A stretch of DNA of 64,000 bases from Actinomadura sp. NBRC 104425 (GCF_030269545.1 NZ_BSTN01000007.1:1-64000); one strand, 5' to 3'. Shown: positions 18,718 to 27,513, counted from the stretch's first letter. Notes: generated by a model from the letters alone, not told the origin. Translations and numbers: made by a program.

Positions 18718-19713
18718 ATGGACGGCACACGACCGCGCGCGCCGCGCAGCAAACCGCAGCTGCAGGCGGCGATCCGGAGCGGCGGGCGCGCCGTGCTGGT
18801 CGTCAACGCGCGGTCGCGGCGGGGCCGCCGTCTGCTCGACCGCGCCCGGGAGCTGCTGGACGCGGCGGGCATCGAGTTCGTGCGAGAGTTCCCGGTCACC
18901 GACCCCGGGCGGTTGGGGGAGATCTTCGCCGACGTGCTCGCCCTGGAGCCGGACCTGGTGGTGGTCGGCGGCGGGGACGGCACGGTCGCCGAGGCCGTCA
19001 GCCACCTGGCGCACCGCGACGTCGCGCTGGGCGTGCTGCCGCTGGGCACCACCAACAACTTCGCCCGCAGCCTGGAGCTGCCGCTGAACCTGGCGGACGC
19101 GGTGGCGGTGCTGCGCGACGGCAAGGTCGCCGACGTGGACGTGGGCTGGGTGCAGGGCACCCGGCCGGACGGGTCGGGCCCCGAGCCCGACGGCGGCCGC
19201 CACATCTTCGCCAACATGGTCAGCCTGGGCCTGTCGGTGCAGATCGCCGAGCACGTGCCGCACGGCCTCAAACGGGTCGCCGGCCGCGCCGCGTACGCGC
19301 TGACGGCGGCGTGGCTGCTGCCCCGGCACACCGCGTTCCGGGCGACCATCCGCGCCGGCGACCGCGTCGAGGAGGTCGTCACCCACCAGCTGAACGTGGC
19401 CAACGGCGCCCACCACAGCGGCCGGCGCATCGCCCGCGACGCCAGCCCCGACGACCGGCTGCTGGCGGTGTACCGGCTGGGCGACGAGCGGCGGCTGCGG
19501 CTGGCGTCGGCGACCGCGCGGCACCAGCTCACCGGCCCGCGGCGGTCGCTGCGCGAGGACGCCTTCCTCACCACCGACGAGGTGCACATCGCCACCGACC
19601 TGCCGATGCCGGTCGATGTGGACGGCGAGGTCCGCGGCCGGACCCCGGTGACGGTGCGGCTGCTCGGCAACGCCCTGCGGGTGATCGTCCCGCAGTCCTT
19701 CGTCGACACCTGA
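18718..19713 (+). CDS. Diacylglycerol kinase-family lipid kinase
   Basis: A 331-aa soluble kinase of the DagK/YegS type, which phosphorylates a lipid hydroxyl with ATP. The nucleotide loop is VVVGGGDGTVAEAV, followed by LPLGTTNNFARSL, both hallmarks of the DAGK catalytic domain. The C-terminal beta-sandwich includes VDVDGEVRGRTPV. Diacylglycerol, sphingoid or other lipid substrates cannot be told apart. It appears monocistronic with a leaderless promoter. Confidence 0.88.
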   Translation: MDGTRPRAPRSKPQLQAAIRSGGRAVLVVNARSRRGRRLLDRARELLDAAGIEFVREFPVTDPGRLGEIFADVLALEPDLVVVGGGDGTVAEAVSHLAHRDVALGVLPLGTTNNFARSLELPLNLADAVAVLRDGKVADVDVGWVQGTRPDGSGPEPDGGRHIFANMVSLGLSVQIAEHVPHGLKRVAGRAAYALTAAWLLPRHTAFRATIRAGDRVEEVVTHQLNVANGAHHSGRRIARDASPDDRLLAVYRLGDERRLRLASATARHQLTGPRRSLREDAFLTTDEVHIATDLPMPVDVDGEVRGRTPVTVRLLGNALRVIVPQSFVDT

Positions 19714-19799
19714 GCGGCCCCTCCCCCGGGCCGCGCCCGCCGCGAATCCGGGCGGCCCCGCCGGTTCGGCGGGGCGCCGAAGAGGGGAGGCATAGCCGC

Positions 19800-20525
19800 A
19801 TGGGAACCGACATGCTCAGCGACCTGAACCCGTTCGACCTTTTCGACCGCGAAGCCCGGCGGCTGGACGCCTACTTCGCCGAGCTCGGCGCCGCCGACTG
19901 GGACCGCCCCTCCAGGTGCAAGGGATGGACGGTGCGGGACGTCCTGGCGCACCTGGCCGGGGAGGAGCTGTACAACCACGCCTGCCTGGACGACGAGCTG
20001 GACGTGCTGTTCAACCGCCTGGACAAGGAGGGTGTCGAGGGGCTGGCCGGCTTCAACCAGTGGTGCGTGGACACCCGCCGCGGCCTGCCGGTGGCGGGGG
20101 TGCTGGCCGAATGGCGCCGCCAGAACGGCGACACGCGGCGCCGCATGCGCGAACGCGGCGCCGACGCGATGCTGCCGACCATGGCCGGTCCGTACCCGGT
20201 GGGCCTGCAGACCTTCCACTACGCCTCGGAGTACGCCACGCACGCCGACGACGTCGGCGCGCCCGTCGCGGACGGCGAGGAGCCCGAGCGGTCGCGGTGG
20301 CGGGCCCGGGTGGGCCGGTTCGTGCTGGCGGAGCAGGGCTCGCCCGTGCAGGTCGAGGAGGTGCCCGGCGGTGTCCGGGTGCGGCTGGACGGCGAGGCCG
20401 GCGGCACGGCCGCCAAGGAGGCCGAGCTGTCCACGTCCGACTTCGTCGAGGCCACCGTCAACAGGCTGCCGGACGACCACCCGCTGGACGCGCAGCTGCG
20501 CGCGGCCCTGGTCTGCCTGGCCTGA
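19800..20525 (+). CDS. Maleylpyruvate isomerase-family / mycothiol-dependent DinB-fold protein
   Basis: A 241-aa protein with the actinobacterial TIGR03083-type pattern: DWDRPSRCKGWTVRDVLAHLAGEE near the N-terminus and FHYASEYATHADDVG near residue 140. These supply the His/Asp/Glu metal-binding set of DinB-fold mycothiol transferases. The C-terminal part resembles the family's accessory domain. AGGGGAGG lies ~10 nt before the ATG. The substrate is unknown. It converges on the minus-strand gene at 20577 across a strong terminator. Confidence 0.8.
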   Translation: MGTDMLSDLNPFDLFDREARRLDAYFAELGAADWDRPSRCKGWTVRDVLAHLAGEELYNHACLDDELDVLFNRLDKEGVEGLAGFNQWCVDTRRGLPVAGVLAEWRRQNGDTRRRMRERGADAMLPTMAGPYPVGLQTFHYASEYATHADDVGAPVADGEEPERSRWRARVGRFVLAEQGSPVQVEEVPGGVRVRLDGEAGGTAAKEAELSTSDFVEATVNRLPDDHPLDAQLRAALVCLA

Positions 20526-20552
20526 CCCGGCCCGGGTCCGCGCCGGGCCACC

Positions 20553-20582
20553 GGCTGAGGCCCCGGGCCCGGGGCCTCAGCC
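20553..20582. terminator. Bidirectional hairpin terminator
   Basis: A perfect 30-bp inverted repeat with 15-bp arms (ggctgaggccccggg and its complement) lies between convergent genes. The stop codon of the minus-strand gene (20579-20577) is inside the stem. No U-tract, as is common in very GC-rich genomes. Confidence 0.85.
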
Positions 20583-20993
20583 GCCGACGAGCGGCACCAG
20601 CTTGATGAACACCACCTCGGGGTCGCCGCCGAGGTCGACGACCTCGTCCAGGTCCTCGACCTGCCGGTCGCCGACGAGCACGAAGAAGCCGTTGGACAGG
20701 AACGCCCGCTCGGCGATGTCGGCCTGCCGCTCCCAGTCGACGTGGCGCGCCTTCCGCGGCCGGCCCCCGTCCGGCTCGGTCTCGTCCGGCTCGGTCTCGT
20801 CCGGCCCGGTCTCGGCGGGCTGCACCAGCCCGGTGAAGCGGCGGTCGGGCCGGGCGTTGTGGCGGGCCACCTCCTCGCGCACCCGCAGCCGGATCAGCTC
20901 CCGGACGGTCATCGTCGCGGGCAGCCCGGCGACGGAGAACGCGTCGAGCCCCCCGCCGGCGGCGGTCTCGTCGCGGAACGTCACGGCGGCCAT
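20577..20993 (-). CDS. Hypothetical protein coupled to DUF4132
   Basis: A 138-aa protein of unknown function. A central acidic repeat (GPDETEPDETEPDGG) separates a helical N-terminus (MTVRELIRLRVREEVARHNAR) from a C-terminal alpha/beta part ending VVFIKLVPLVGG. The upstream DUF4132 stop codon overlaps an ATG at 20999. GGAGG is too close to that ATG but 8 nt from ATG 20993, which I prefer. The overlap argues that it works with DUF4132. Confidence 0.75.
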   Translation of the reverse strand: MAAVTFRDETAAGGGLDAFSVAGLPATMTVRELIRLRVREEVARHNARPDRRFTGLVQPAETGPDETEPDETEPDGGRPRKARHVDWERQADIAERAFLSNGFFVLVGDRQVEDLDEVVDLGGDPEVVFIKLVPLVGG

Positions 20994-20995
20994 GG

Positions 20996-23203
20996 TCATC
21001 CCCTCCGGATCTGCCGCATGATCGACGGGTCGGTGATCGCGGTGTCGGCGGCCAGCAGGAACGCCTTGGACAGGATCAGCGCCAGCCGGTCGTCCTCGAA
21101 CGGCAGGAAGACCGTCCCGACGCGCGAACGCCCCGGGACGATGCACAGATACTGGTCGTCCGGCTCCATCAGGATGTTCGCCGACCCCAAATGGATCTTG
21201 TAGGTGCGCAGGTCACCGCGGACGACGAGGAAACGCCCGTCCAGCGCGCACCGGTCGGCGATCTTCGTGCGGGGCAGGATCCGGGCCAGCGCGTCCCGCC
21301 GCGTCTCGGCGCTCGCCGTCAACTCCCCGAAGCCCGCCTGCCGCCAGTAGCCGGCGAACCGGTCCTCCCCGCGGTCGATCCAGTCGGGGTCGGCGGCCAC
21401 CGACGTCACCGACACGAACAGGTCCACATCCCGCATCGCCTCGCTGAACACCGCCGGCGGCACCTCGGCCAGCGGCACCTCGCGCCAGTCTCCGTCGCGG
21501 TGGCGGGCGATGCGCACCTGGTCGGTGGACGCCAGTTCCTCGCCGCCCTCCCCGTCGTGCAGGTAGGCGTGGAAGAAGCGGGCCTGCCACCGACCGCCCG
21601 CGAGGACGCGTTCGGCCCTGTCCTCGTCGCCGCCGTCCCAGGGGCCGAGCAGGCCGCTGGACCAGCCGCGCGAGCGCAGCAGCGCGAACAGCCGCCGGTA
21701 GCGGACGATGTGCCCGGCGAAGCGGTTGGAGTAGACGCCCGTCTCCTCCTCCGCCGGGGTCAGCCGGTAGATCTCGCGCCACGCCTGCCGGAACGGCTGG
21801 CGGATCCGGCGTTCGGCGAGCAGGTCGCGCCAGGCGCGGATCTCCTCCGCGGTGGCGTGGACCGGGTGCCACAGCCGGACGGGGGTGTCGTCGTCCACAC
21901 CGTCCAGCGGCCTGCCGTCGACGCCGTGCAGGACGGCACCGCCGTCGGCGGGCAGGGCGGCGCGGCCGCCGACGTCCCAGATGAGGCGGCCGACGAGCGT
22001 CCCGGTGAGCGGGTGCGCGGCCAGTTCGGCCCGCCAGGCGCGGTACGGCCGGGCCGCCTCCACCGTGAAGCCGCCCTCCAGGGCGCGGGCGACCGTGGCG
22101 AGCTGCGCGCGGACCCGCTTGACCAGCTCGCGCAGCTCCTTGAGCTCGTCGCCGTGGTCGCGGCGGACCGCGGCGGGCACGCCGCGCAGCCGCCTGCCGT
22201 CCGCCGCCCGCCACCGCAGTTCCACGTCGTCGCCGACGACGATCTCGGCCTGGTGGCCGCCCAGGTCGCGGCGCAGGACACCGCCCGGCGCGAAGCCCGG
22301 CGCGGGCAGGCGCAGCGCGACGTCGACGCGTTCGGCCAGCGCCGTGTCGACCTTCCTCAGCATCTTGGCGAGCTGCTTGGGCACCGCCTTGTTGCGGGCG
22401 ATGGCGCGGGCCTCGCGCAGGGTGGCGGCCAGCTCGGGGGTGGGGAAGTCCTGCGCGGCCCGAGCCAGCTCGTACAGCAGCGCCTGGGACGGCAGCGTCC
22501 GGGCCCCGGTGGGCGCGACGGCGACGCCGCGCACCAGCCGGTCGAGCAGACCGGGCAGCCACGGCTCGTCGTTCATCAGCGCGACCCTGGCGGCGCGGCC
22601 GAGCACCGCGACCTCGTCCTTGGTGAACGCCCGGTCGGCCCGGTACGGGATCTCGCCCGCCTGGATGGCCGCGACGCGGGCGTCCGCGGCCTTGAGGGCG
22701 GATCGGGCGAAGTCGGCGTAGCCGTACCCGGCCAGGCGCTGCCACCGGTCGGGCGGCGGCGCGGGTTCGGCTCCGGCGGAGAAGCGGTGCTCGTCGGCCA
22801 GGCCGGCCAGCAGCGCGTGCCCGGCCGCGTCCCAGCCGCTCAACAGCGCCAGCTCGTCCCGCGCGATCGGGCCGCGTTCGGCGGCGAGCCGGGCGGCGAC
22901 CCGGTCGTACAGGTCGGGGCCGGCGATGCGGGCCAGCGCGAGCGCGGAGAAGGGGACGCCCCGGAACGGGACGCCCGCGTACAGGCCGTCCCGCGAGTCG
23001 TCGAGGACGAACTCGACCAGCGCGCGGGCCGGTTCCTCCAGGCCGCCGGGCGGCGGGCTCTCGCACCACAGCAGCGCTCCCGCCGCCAGCGCCAGGTCCG
23101 CCCACTCCCCGCCGTCGCCGATCGTACGGGCCTGAGACTCCAGGACCTCGCGGGCAGACGCGGGGGTGTGGCGGTCGCGCCGCTCGGCCGCAGGGGCGGT
23201 CAC
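20996..23203 (-). CDS. DUF4132-domain protein, copy 1
   Basis: A 735-aa protein. The C-terminal ~350 residues form a DUF4132 domain, related to E. coli YehI/MolR: segments such as LTPAEEETGVYSNRFAGHIVRY, FSEAMRDVDLFVSVTSVAADPDWIDRG and LDGRFLVVRGDLRTYKIHLGSANI. The N-terminal half looks helical and differs from copy 2. The GTG start at 23203 overlaps the stop of copy 2 (GTGA). The last ~160 codons are nearly identical at DNA level to copy 2. Biochemical role unknown. Confidence 0.85.
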   Translation of the reverse strand: MTAPAAERRDRHTPASAREVLESQARTIGDGGEWADLALAAGALLWCESPPPGGLEEPARALVEFVLDDSRDGLYAGVPFRGVPFSALALARIAGPDLYDRVAARLAAERGPIARDELALLSGWDAAGHALLAGLADEHRFSAGAEPAPPPDRWQRLAGYGYADFARSALKAADARVAAIQAGEIPYRADRAFTKDEVAVLGRAARVALMNDEPWLPGLLDRLVRGVAVAPTGARTLPSQALLYELARAAQDFPTPELAATLREARAIARNKAVPKQLAKMLRKVDTALAERVDVALRLPAPGFAPGGVLRRDLGGHQAEIVVGDDVELRWRAADGRRLRGVPAAVRRDHGDELKELRELVKRVRAQLATVARALEGGFTVEAARPYRAWRAELAAHPLTGTLVGRLIWDVGGRAALPADGGAVLHGVDGRPLDGVDDDTPVRLWHPVHATAEEIRAWRDLLAERRIRQPFRQAWREIYRLTPAEEETGVYSNRFAGHIVRYRRLFALLRSRGWSSGLLGPWDGGDEDRAERVLAGGRWQARFFHAYLHDGEGGEELASTDQVRIARHRDGDWREVPLAEVPPAVFSEAMRDVDLFVSVTSVAADPDWIDRGEDRFAGYWRQAGFGELTASAETRRDALARILPRTKIADRCALDGRFLVVRGDLRTYKIHLGSANILMEPDDQYLCIVPGRSRVGTVFLPFEDDRLALILSKAFLLAADTAITDPSIMRQIRRG
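21009..21487. repeat. Near-identical block shared by two DUF4132 genes (copy 1)
   Basis: About 480 bp are almost the same as 23219-23700. I count only a handful of mismatches over the ~240 bp compared directly (21241-21480), plus a short divergent patch near 21112-21130. Identity stops abruptly at 21487 after gcgccag. Confidence 0.9.
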
Positions 23204-25098
23204 GGGGTCGCCGTCCGAATCTGCCGCATGATCGACGGGTCGGTGATCGCGGTGTCGGCGGCCAGCAGGAACGCCTTGGACAGGATCAGCGCCAGCCGGT
23301 CGTCCTCGAACGGCAGGAAGACCGTGCGGCGGCTGCGCGTGCGCGCCGGGACGATGCACAGGTACTGGTCGTCCGGCTCCATCAGGATGTTCGCCGACCC
23401 CAGGTGGATCTTGTAAGTGCGCAGGTCGCCGCGCACGACCAGGAACCGCCCGTCCAGCGCGCACCGGTCGGCGATCTTCGTGCGGGGCAGGATCCGGGCC
23501 AGCGCGTCCCGCCGCGTCTCGGCGCTCGCCGTCAGCTCCCCGAAGCCCGCCTGCCGCCAGTAGCCGGCGAACCGGTCCTCCCCGCGGTCGATCCAGTCGG
23601 GGTCGGCGGCCACCGACGTCACCGAGACGAACAGGTCCACATCCCGCATCGCCTCGCTGAACACCGCAGGCGGCACCTCGGCCAGCGGCACCTCGCGCCA
23701 GGCGCGGCCGGCGCGCCGGTCGAAGCGGACCTGGTCGGTGGAGGCGTACTCGGGCGCTCCGGCGCTCTGCGACTCGACCGCCTCGTGGAAGAAGCGGACG
23801 CGCCACTCCCCCTCGGCCAGGACCCACTTGGCCTCCCCGGCGTAGCCGTTGTAGTAGGGGCCGAGGTAGTTCGCCGTCCAGCCGCGCTGCTTGAACAGCG
23901 CGTACAGCTGGTCGTAGCGCACGATGTGGGCGGCGAAGCGGTTGGAGTAGACGCCCGTCTCCTCCTCGGCCGGGGTGAGCCGGTAGGTCTCGCGGAACGC
24001 CTGCTTGAACGGCTGGACCATCCGGTTGTCGGTGACGAACGCCCGCCAGGCCCGCACCTGGGCGGCGGGGGCGCGCAGCGGATGCCACAGCCGCACGCCG
24101 GCCGCTTCGCCCGGTTCGGGCAGCGCGTGCCCGTCGGCGGTGACCAGCGCGGAACCGGCGGGCGCGGCGGCCGTCCAGGTGCCGTCGGGGTGCTGGAACT
24201 CCCAGATCAGGCCGGACGTGACCGCGCCGGTGATCGGGTGGTCGCGGTAGTGGCGGCACCACTCCCCGTAGGTCCAGGTCGCCTCGGCCGACATGAGGGC
24301 CTCGATGCGGGCGCGTTCGGACGCCAGGGTGCCGCGCACCTGCTTGGCCAGGTCCTTCAGCTTGTCGATCTCGTCGGCGAACGGCTCTTTGAGCGCGGCC
24401 GGAACGGTGCGCAGCGCCCGCCCGGCCGCGTCGACGAAGGTCAGGCGCACGGTGCGGGGGTCCTCGACGGCGACGACGCCCCGATGGCCGCCGAGTTCCC
24501 GGGCCGCCGAGCCGTCCGCGCCGAGCCCGTGGTCGGGCACGGTGCGTTCGGTGAGCTGCCGGGGAGTCAGGCCCTGCCGTTCGGCGGCCGCCCGCACGGC
24601 GTTGGCGACCTGCTTGCGGCCGCCCGGGTAGCCGACCTGCTCGGCGAGGGCGCGCAGCGTGCTCATCACCTCGGGGTGGTCGCAGGCGCCGAGCGCGTTG
24701 ACGGTGGCGTTGGCGAGCTTCTCGTCGGCGAAGTACTCGCGGCTGAGCCAGGCCGCGTGCCGGAAGACCGCGACCAGCTCGGTGAACGCCGCCGGGTCGC
24801 CGGACAGGGCGGCGGCCCAGACGTAGCCGCGCGCCTCGCGGTCGGCGACCAGTGTCTTGAGGTCGGGCGGCCCCCACTCGCACGGGGCCGCGCGGTCGCC
24901 CCGGGCGTACCCGCGGACGGTGGCCAGCACGTGCTCGCGGACCCCCGGCCGCTCCAGCAGTTCCAGCGTGCGGCGCCGCCACTTCTTGGTGGGGCGGACG
25001 GCCTGCATCTCGGCCATGTGGGCGTCGACGGCTTCGACGTCGGCGGGCGCGGGCGCGCCCGCCGGGGAGGCGTCCTCGTTCGGCATGGGGCCGATCAT
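23200..25098 (-). CDS. DUF4132-domain protein, copy 2
   Basis: A ~632-aa DUF4132 protein. The N-terminal ~270 residues are helical (LLERPGVREHVLATVRGYARG); the C-terminal half shares the DUF4132 blocks of copy 1, with the last ~160 codons nearly identical. The start is uncertain: ATG 25098, ATG 25086 and GTG 25116 are all in frame and none has a clear Shine-Dalgarno. Its stop overlaps the start of copy 1. It is the first gene of a three-gene operon divergent from the monooxygenase gene. Confidence 0.82.
   Translation of the reverse strand: MIGPMPNEDASPAGAPAPADVEAVDAHMAEMQAVRPTKKWRRRTLELLERPGVREHVLATVRGYARGDRAAPCEWGPPDLKTLVADREARGYVWAAALSGDPAAFTELVAVFRHAAWLSREYFADEKLANATVNALGACDHPEVMSTLRALAEQVGYPGGRKQVANAVRAAAERQGLTPRQLTERTVPDHGLGADGSAARELGGHRGVVAVEDPRTVRLTFVDAAGRALRTVPAALKEPFADEIDKLKDLAKQVRGTLASERARIEALMSAEATWTYGEWCRHYRDHPITGAVTSGLIWEFQHPDGTWTAAAPAGSALVTADGHALPEPGEAAGVRLWHPLRAPAAQVRAWRAFVTDNRMVQPFKQAFRETYRLTPAEEETGVYSNRFAAHIVRYDQLYALFKQRGWTANYLGPYYNGYAGEAKWVLAEGEWRVRFFHEAVESQSAGAPEYASTDQVRFDRRAGRAWREVPLAEVPPAVFSEAMRDVDLFVSVTSVAADPDWIDRGEDRFAGYWRQAGFGELTASAETRRDALARILPRTKIADRCALDGRFLVVRGDLRTYKIHLGSANILMEPDDQYLCIVPARTRSRRTVFLPFEDDRLALILSKAFLLAADTAITDPSIMRQIRTATP
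23219..23700. repeat. Near-identical block shared by two DUF4132 genes (copy 2)
   Basis: Partner of 21009-21487, offset by about 2.2 kb in the same orientation, covering the 3' ~160 codons of the gene. Confidence 0.9.
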
Positions 25099-25127
25099 GG
25101 CAGGCGGCGGCGACACTTTGTGGGCCT

Positions 25128-25155
25128 GGTCAGCTGACCGATGGGTCATTACGCT
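25128..25155. promoter_or_regulatory. Palindrome and -10 box between divergent genes
   Basis: GGTCAGCTGACC (25128-25139) is a perfect 12-bp palindrome between the DUF4132 operon and the monooxygenase gene. TACGCT (25150-25155) could be a -10 for the plus strand. This is an operator candidate without an assigned regulator. Confidence 0.4.
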
Positions 25156-25194
25156 CGGGGCACGGACATCGCAACGACACCCCCGGACGGCGAG

Positions 25195-26685
25195 ATGGAC
25201 GCACCGCACGACGTCGTGATCATCGGAAGCGGGTTCGGCGGGATCGGCATGGCGGCCCGGCTGCTGGCGGCCGGGGTGCGCGACGTGGCGGTCCTGGAGA
25301 AGGCCGCCGGGCTCGGCGGCACCTGGCGGGACAACACCTATCCGGGAGCGGCCTGCGACATCCCCTCGCACCTGTACTCGTTCTCGTTCGCGCGCAAGAC
25401 CGACTGGAGCCGCCGCTTCCCGCCGCAGGAGGAGATCCTCGCCTACCTGTGGGACGTGGCGCGCGAGCACGGCGTGCTGCCGCACATCAGGTTCCGCACC
25501 GAGGTCACCGGGGCGCGGTTCGACGAGCGGGCCGCGGTGTGGCGGGTGTCGACCGCCGGCGGCGGCGAACTGGCGGCGCGGGTGCTGGTCAGCGCATGCG
25601 GCCAGCTCAACCGGCCCGCGCTGCCGCAGATCGAGGGCCGCGACTCCTTCGCCGGGACCAGCTTCCACTCCGCCCGCTGGGACCACGGCGCCGACCTGGC
25701 CGGCCGGCGGGTCGCGGTGATCGGCACCGGCGCCAGCGCGATCCAGATCGTGCCGGAGATCGCCCCGCGGGCCGGGCGGCTGACGGTGTTCCAGCGGTCC
25801 GCCCCCTACGTGATCGACAAACCGGACCGGCCGTACCGGGCGTGGGAGAAGGCGCTGCTGGCCGCCGTCCCGGCGCTGCACGACCTCAGCCGCGCCCGGA
25901 TCTACCTGTCGTACGAGTCGCGGGCGCTGGGTTTCGTCAAGTACCCCTGGCTGATGAAGCCGCTGGAGTGGCGGTTCCGGCGCAACCTGCGCACGAAGGT
26001 GCCCGACCCGCGGCTGCGCGCCCGGCTGGTCCCCGACTACCCGATGGGCTGCAAGCGCATCCTGCTGTCCGACGACTACTACCCCGCGCTCCGCCGCCCC
26101 GGCGTCGAGCTGGTCACCGACCCGATCACGCGGATCACCCCGACCGGCGTGCAGACCGCCCGCGCCGCCTACGACATCGACGTGATCGTCTACGCCACCG
26201 GGTTCCACACCGACGGCTTCCTCGCCCCCATGACGATCGTGGGGCGGGACGGCCGGACCCTGGACGCGGCGTGGCGCGGCGGCGCCCGCGCCCACCTCGG
26301 CATCACCGTCAGCGGCTTCCCCAACCTGTTCCTGCTGTACGGCCCGTACACCAACCTCGGCCACAACTCGATCATCTACATGCTGGAGTCGCAGATCAGG
26401 TACGTGCTGGGCTGCGTGCGGGCGCTGCGCGAGGCCGGCCTGGCCTGGATCGACGTGCGCCCCGACGTGCAGGACGCCTTCGACCGCCGGATGCAGGAGC
26501 GGATGCGCTCCACCGTGTGGGAGGCCGGCTGCTCCAGCTGGTACCAGACCGCCGACGGCAAGGTCGTCAACAACTGGCCGGGGTTCACCTTCGCCTACCG
26601 GCGCGCCACGCGCCGCCCCGACCCGCGGCACTTCCGGGCGGGACGCGCCCGTCCCGCCGCCCCCGTCCGCGCCGTCCCGGGGTGA
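25195..26685 (+). CDS. Flavin-containing (Baeyer-Villiger-type) monooxygenase
   Basis: A 496-aa FAD/NADPH monooxygenase that inserts oxygen into ketones or oxidises heteroatoms. The FAD site is GSGFGG (11-16). The BVMO fingerprint FxGxxxHxxxW is present as FAGTSFHSARW (152-162). The NADP site is GTGASAIQ. The C-terminal part has the family segment YGPYTNLGHNSIIYMLESQ. ATG 25195 (MDAPHDVVIIGSG) places the Rossmann strand at the N-terminus as usual; earlier starts add no family sequence. An SDR gene follows 17 bp later with its own -10-like box, so the two may act on one substrate. Confidence 0.9.
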   Translation: MDAPHDVVIIGSGFGGIGMAARLLAAGVRDVAVLEKAAGLGGTWRDNTYPGAACDIPSHLYSFSFARKTDWSRRFPPQEEILAYLWDVAREHGVLPHIRFRTEVTGARFDERAAVWRVSTAGGGELAARVLVSACGQLNRPALPQIEGRDSFAGTSFHSARWDHGADLAGRRVAVIGTGASAIQIVPEIAPRAGRLTVFQRSAPYVIDKPDRPYRAWEKALLAAVPALHDLSRARIYLSYESRALGFVKYPWLMKPLEWRFRRNLRTKVPDPRLRARLVPDYPMGCKRILLSDDYYPALRRPGVELVTDPITRITPTGVQTARAAYDIDVIVYATGFHTDGFLAPMTIVGRDGRTLDAAWRGGARAHLGITVSGFPNLFLLYGPYTNLGHNSIIYMLESQIRYVLGCVRALREAGLAWIDVRPDVQDAFDRRMQERMRSTVWEAGCSSWYQTADGKVVNNWPGFTFAYRRATRRPDPRHFRAGRARPAAPVRAVPG

Positions 26686-26690
26686 CGCCG

Positions 26691-26702
26691 TAGGGTCGGG
26701 GC
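26691..26702 (+). promoter_or_regulatory. Leaderless-type -10 box of the SDR gene
   Basis: TAGGGT (26691-26696) is 6 nt before the ATG at 26703, within the 17 bp after the monooxygenase stop. The SDR may therefore be transcribed separately. Confidence 0.45.
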
Positions 26703-27470
26703 ATGCCGACTGCTCTGATCACCGGCGCCACCGCCGGCATCGGCGCCGCGTTCGCCCGCCGGCTGGCGTCCGACGGATTCGACCTGGTCCTGCTGGCCCG
26801 CGACGCCGAACGGCTCGACCGCACGGCGCGCGACCTCGCCGACCGGTACGCGGTCCGGGTCGAGGCGCTGCCCGCCGACCTGGCCGCCGACGAGGGGCTG
26901 GCCGCGGCCGAGCGCCGCGTCCGCGACGGCGTGGACCTGCTGGTCAACAACGCCGGGTTCGGCCACGGCGGCCTGTTCCTGACCGTTCCGCTGGAGAACG
27001 AGCTGGTGATGCTGCGGGTGCACTGCGAGGCGGTGCTGCGGCTGACGCATGCGGCCCTGCCCGGCATGCTGGAACGCGGCCGCGGCGGGATCATCAACGT
27101 CTCGTCCACCGCCGCGTTCCTGGTGCGCGGCACCTACGGCGCGTCCAAGGCGTGGGTGGTGAGCTTCAGCAAGGCCGTCGCCGCGGACATCGCGGCGCGC
27201 GGCGGCCACGGCGTGCGCGTCATGGCGCTGTGCCCGGGGTTCGTGCGCACCGAGTTCCACGAGCGGGCCGGGATGGACGTCTCCCGCTTCCCCGAGGCGA
27301 TGTGGCTGGACAAGGACATGGTCGTCGACACGGCGCTGCGCGACCTGCGCCGCGGTGTGCACGTCAGCGTGCCCGCCGCCCGGTACAAGGCGGTGGTCGG
27401 GCTCAGCCGCCTGGTGCCGTCGTCGCTCGTCGCGCGGGTGTCCTCGCGCCTCGGCCGCCGCTACCGCTGA
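26703..27470 (+). CDS. Short-chain dehydrogenase/reductase
   Basis: A 255-aa classical SDR. The cofactor motif is TGATAGIG, followed by NNAG, the catalytic Ser in INVSSTAAF, and YGASK (Y145, K149). CPGFVRTEFHER and the C-terminal sequence recall the DltE/YqjQ-like SDR group. It probably oxidises an alcohol or reduces a ketone with NAD(P)H. Its position after a Baeyer-Villiger-type enzyme suggests a short catabolic pair. Confidence 0.88.
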   Translation: MPTALITGATAGIGAAFARRLASDGFDLVLLARDAERLDRTARDLADRYAVRVEALPADLAADEGLAAAERRVRDGVDLLVNNAGFGHGGLFLTVPLENELVMLRVHCEAVLRLTHAALPGMLERGRGGIINVSSTAAFLVRGTYGASKAWVVSFSKAVAADIAARGGHGVRVMALCPGFVRTEFHERAGMDVSRFPEAMWLDKDMVVDTALRDLRRGVHVSVPAARYKAVVGLSRLVPSSLVARVSSRLGRRYR

Positions 27471-27513
27471 CCCGCCCGCCGGAGTGATCGCCGCCGCGCC
27501 GGAGCCGTCTGCG

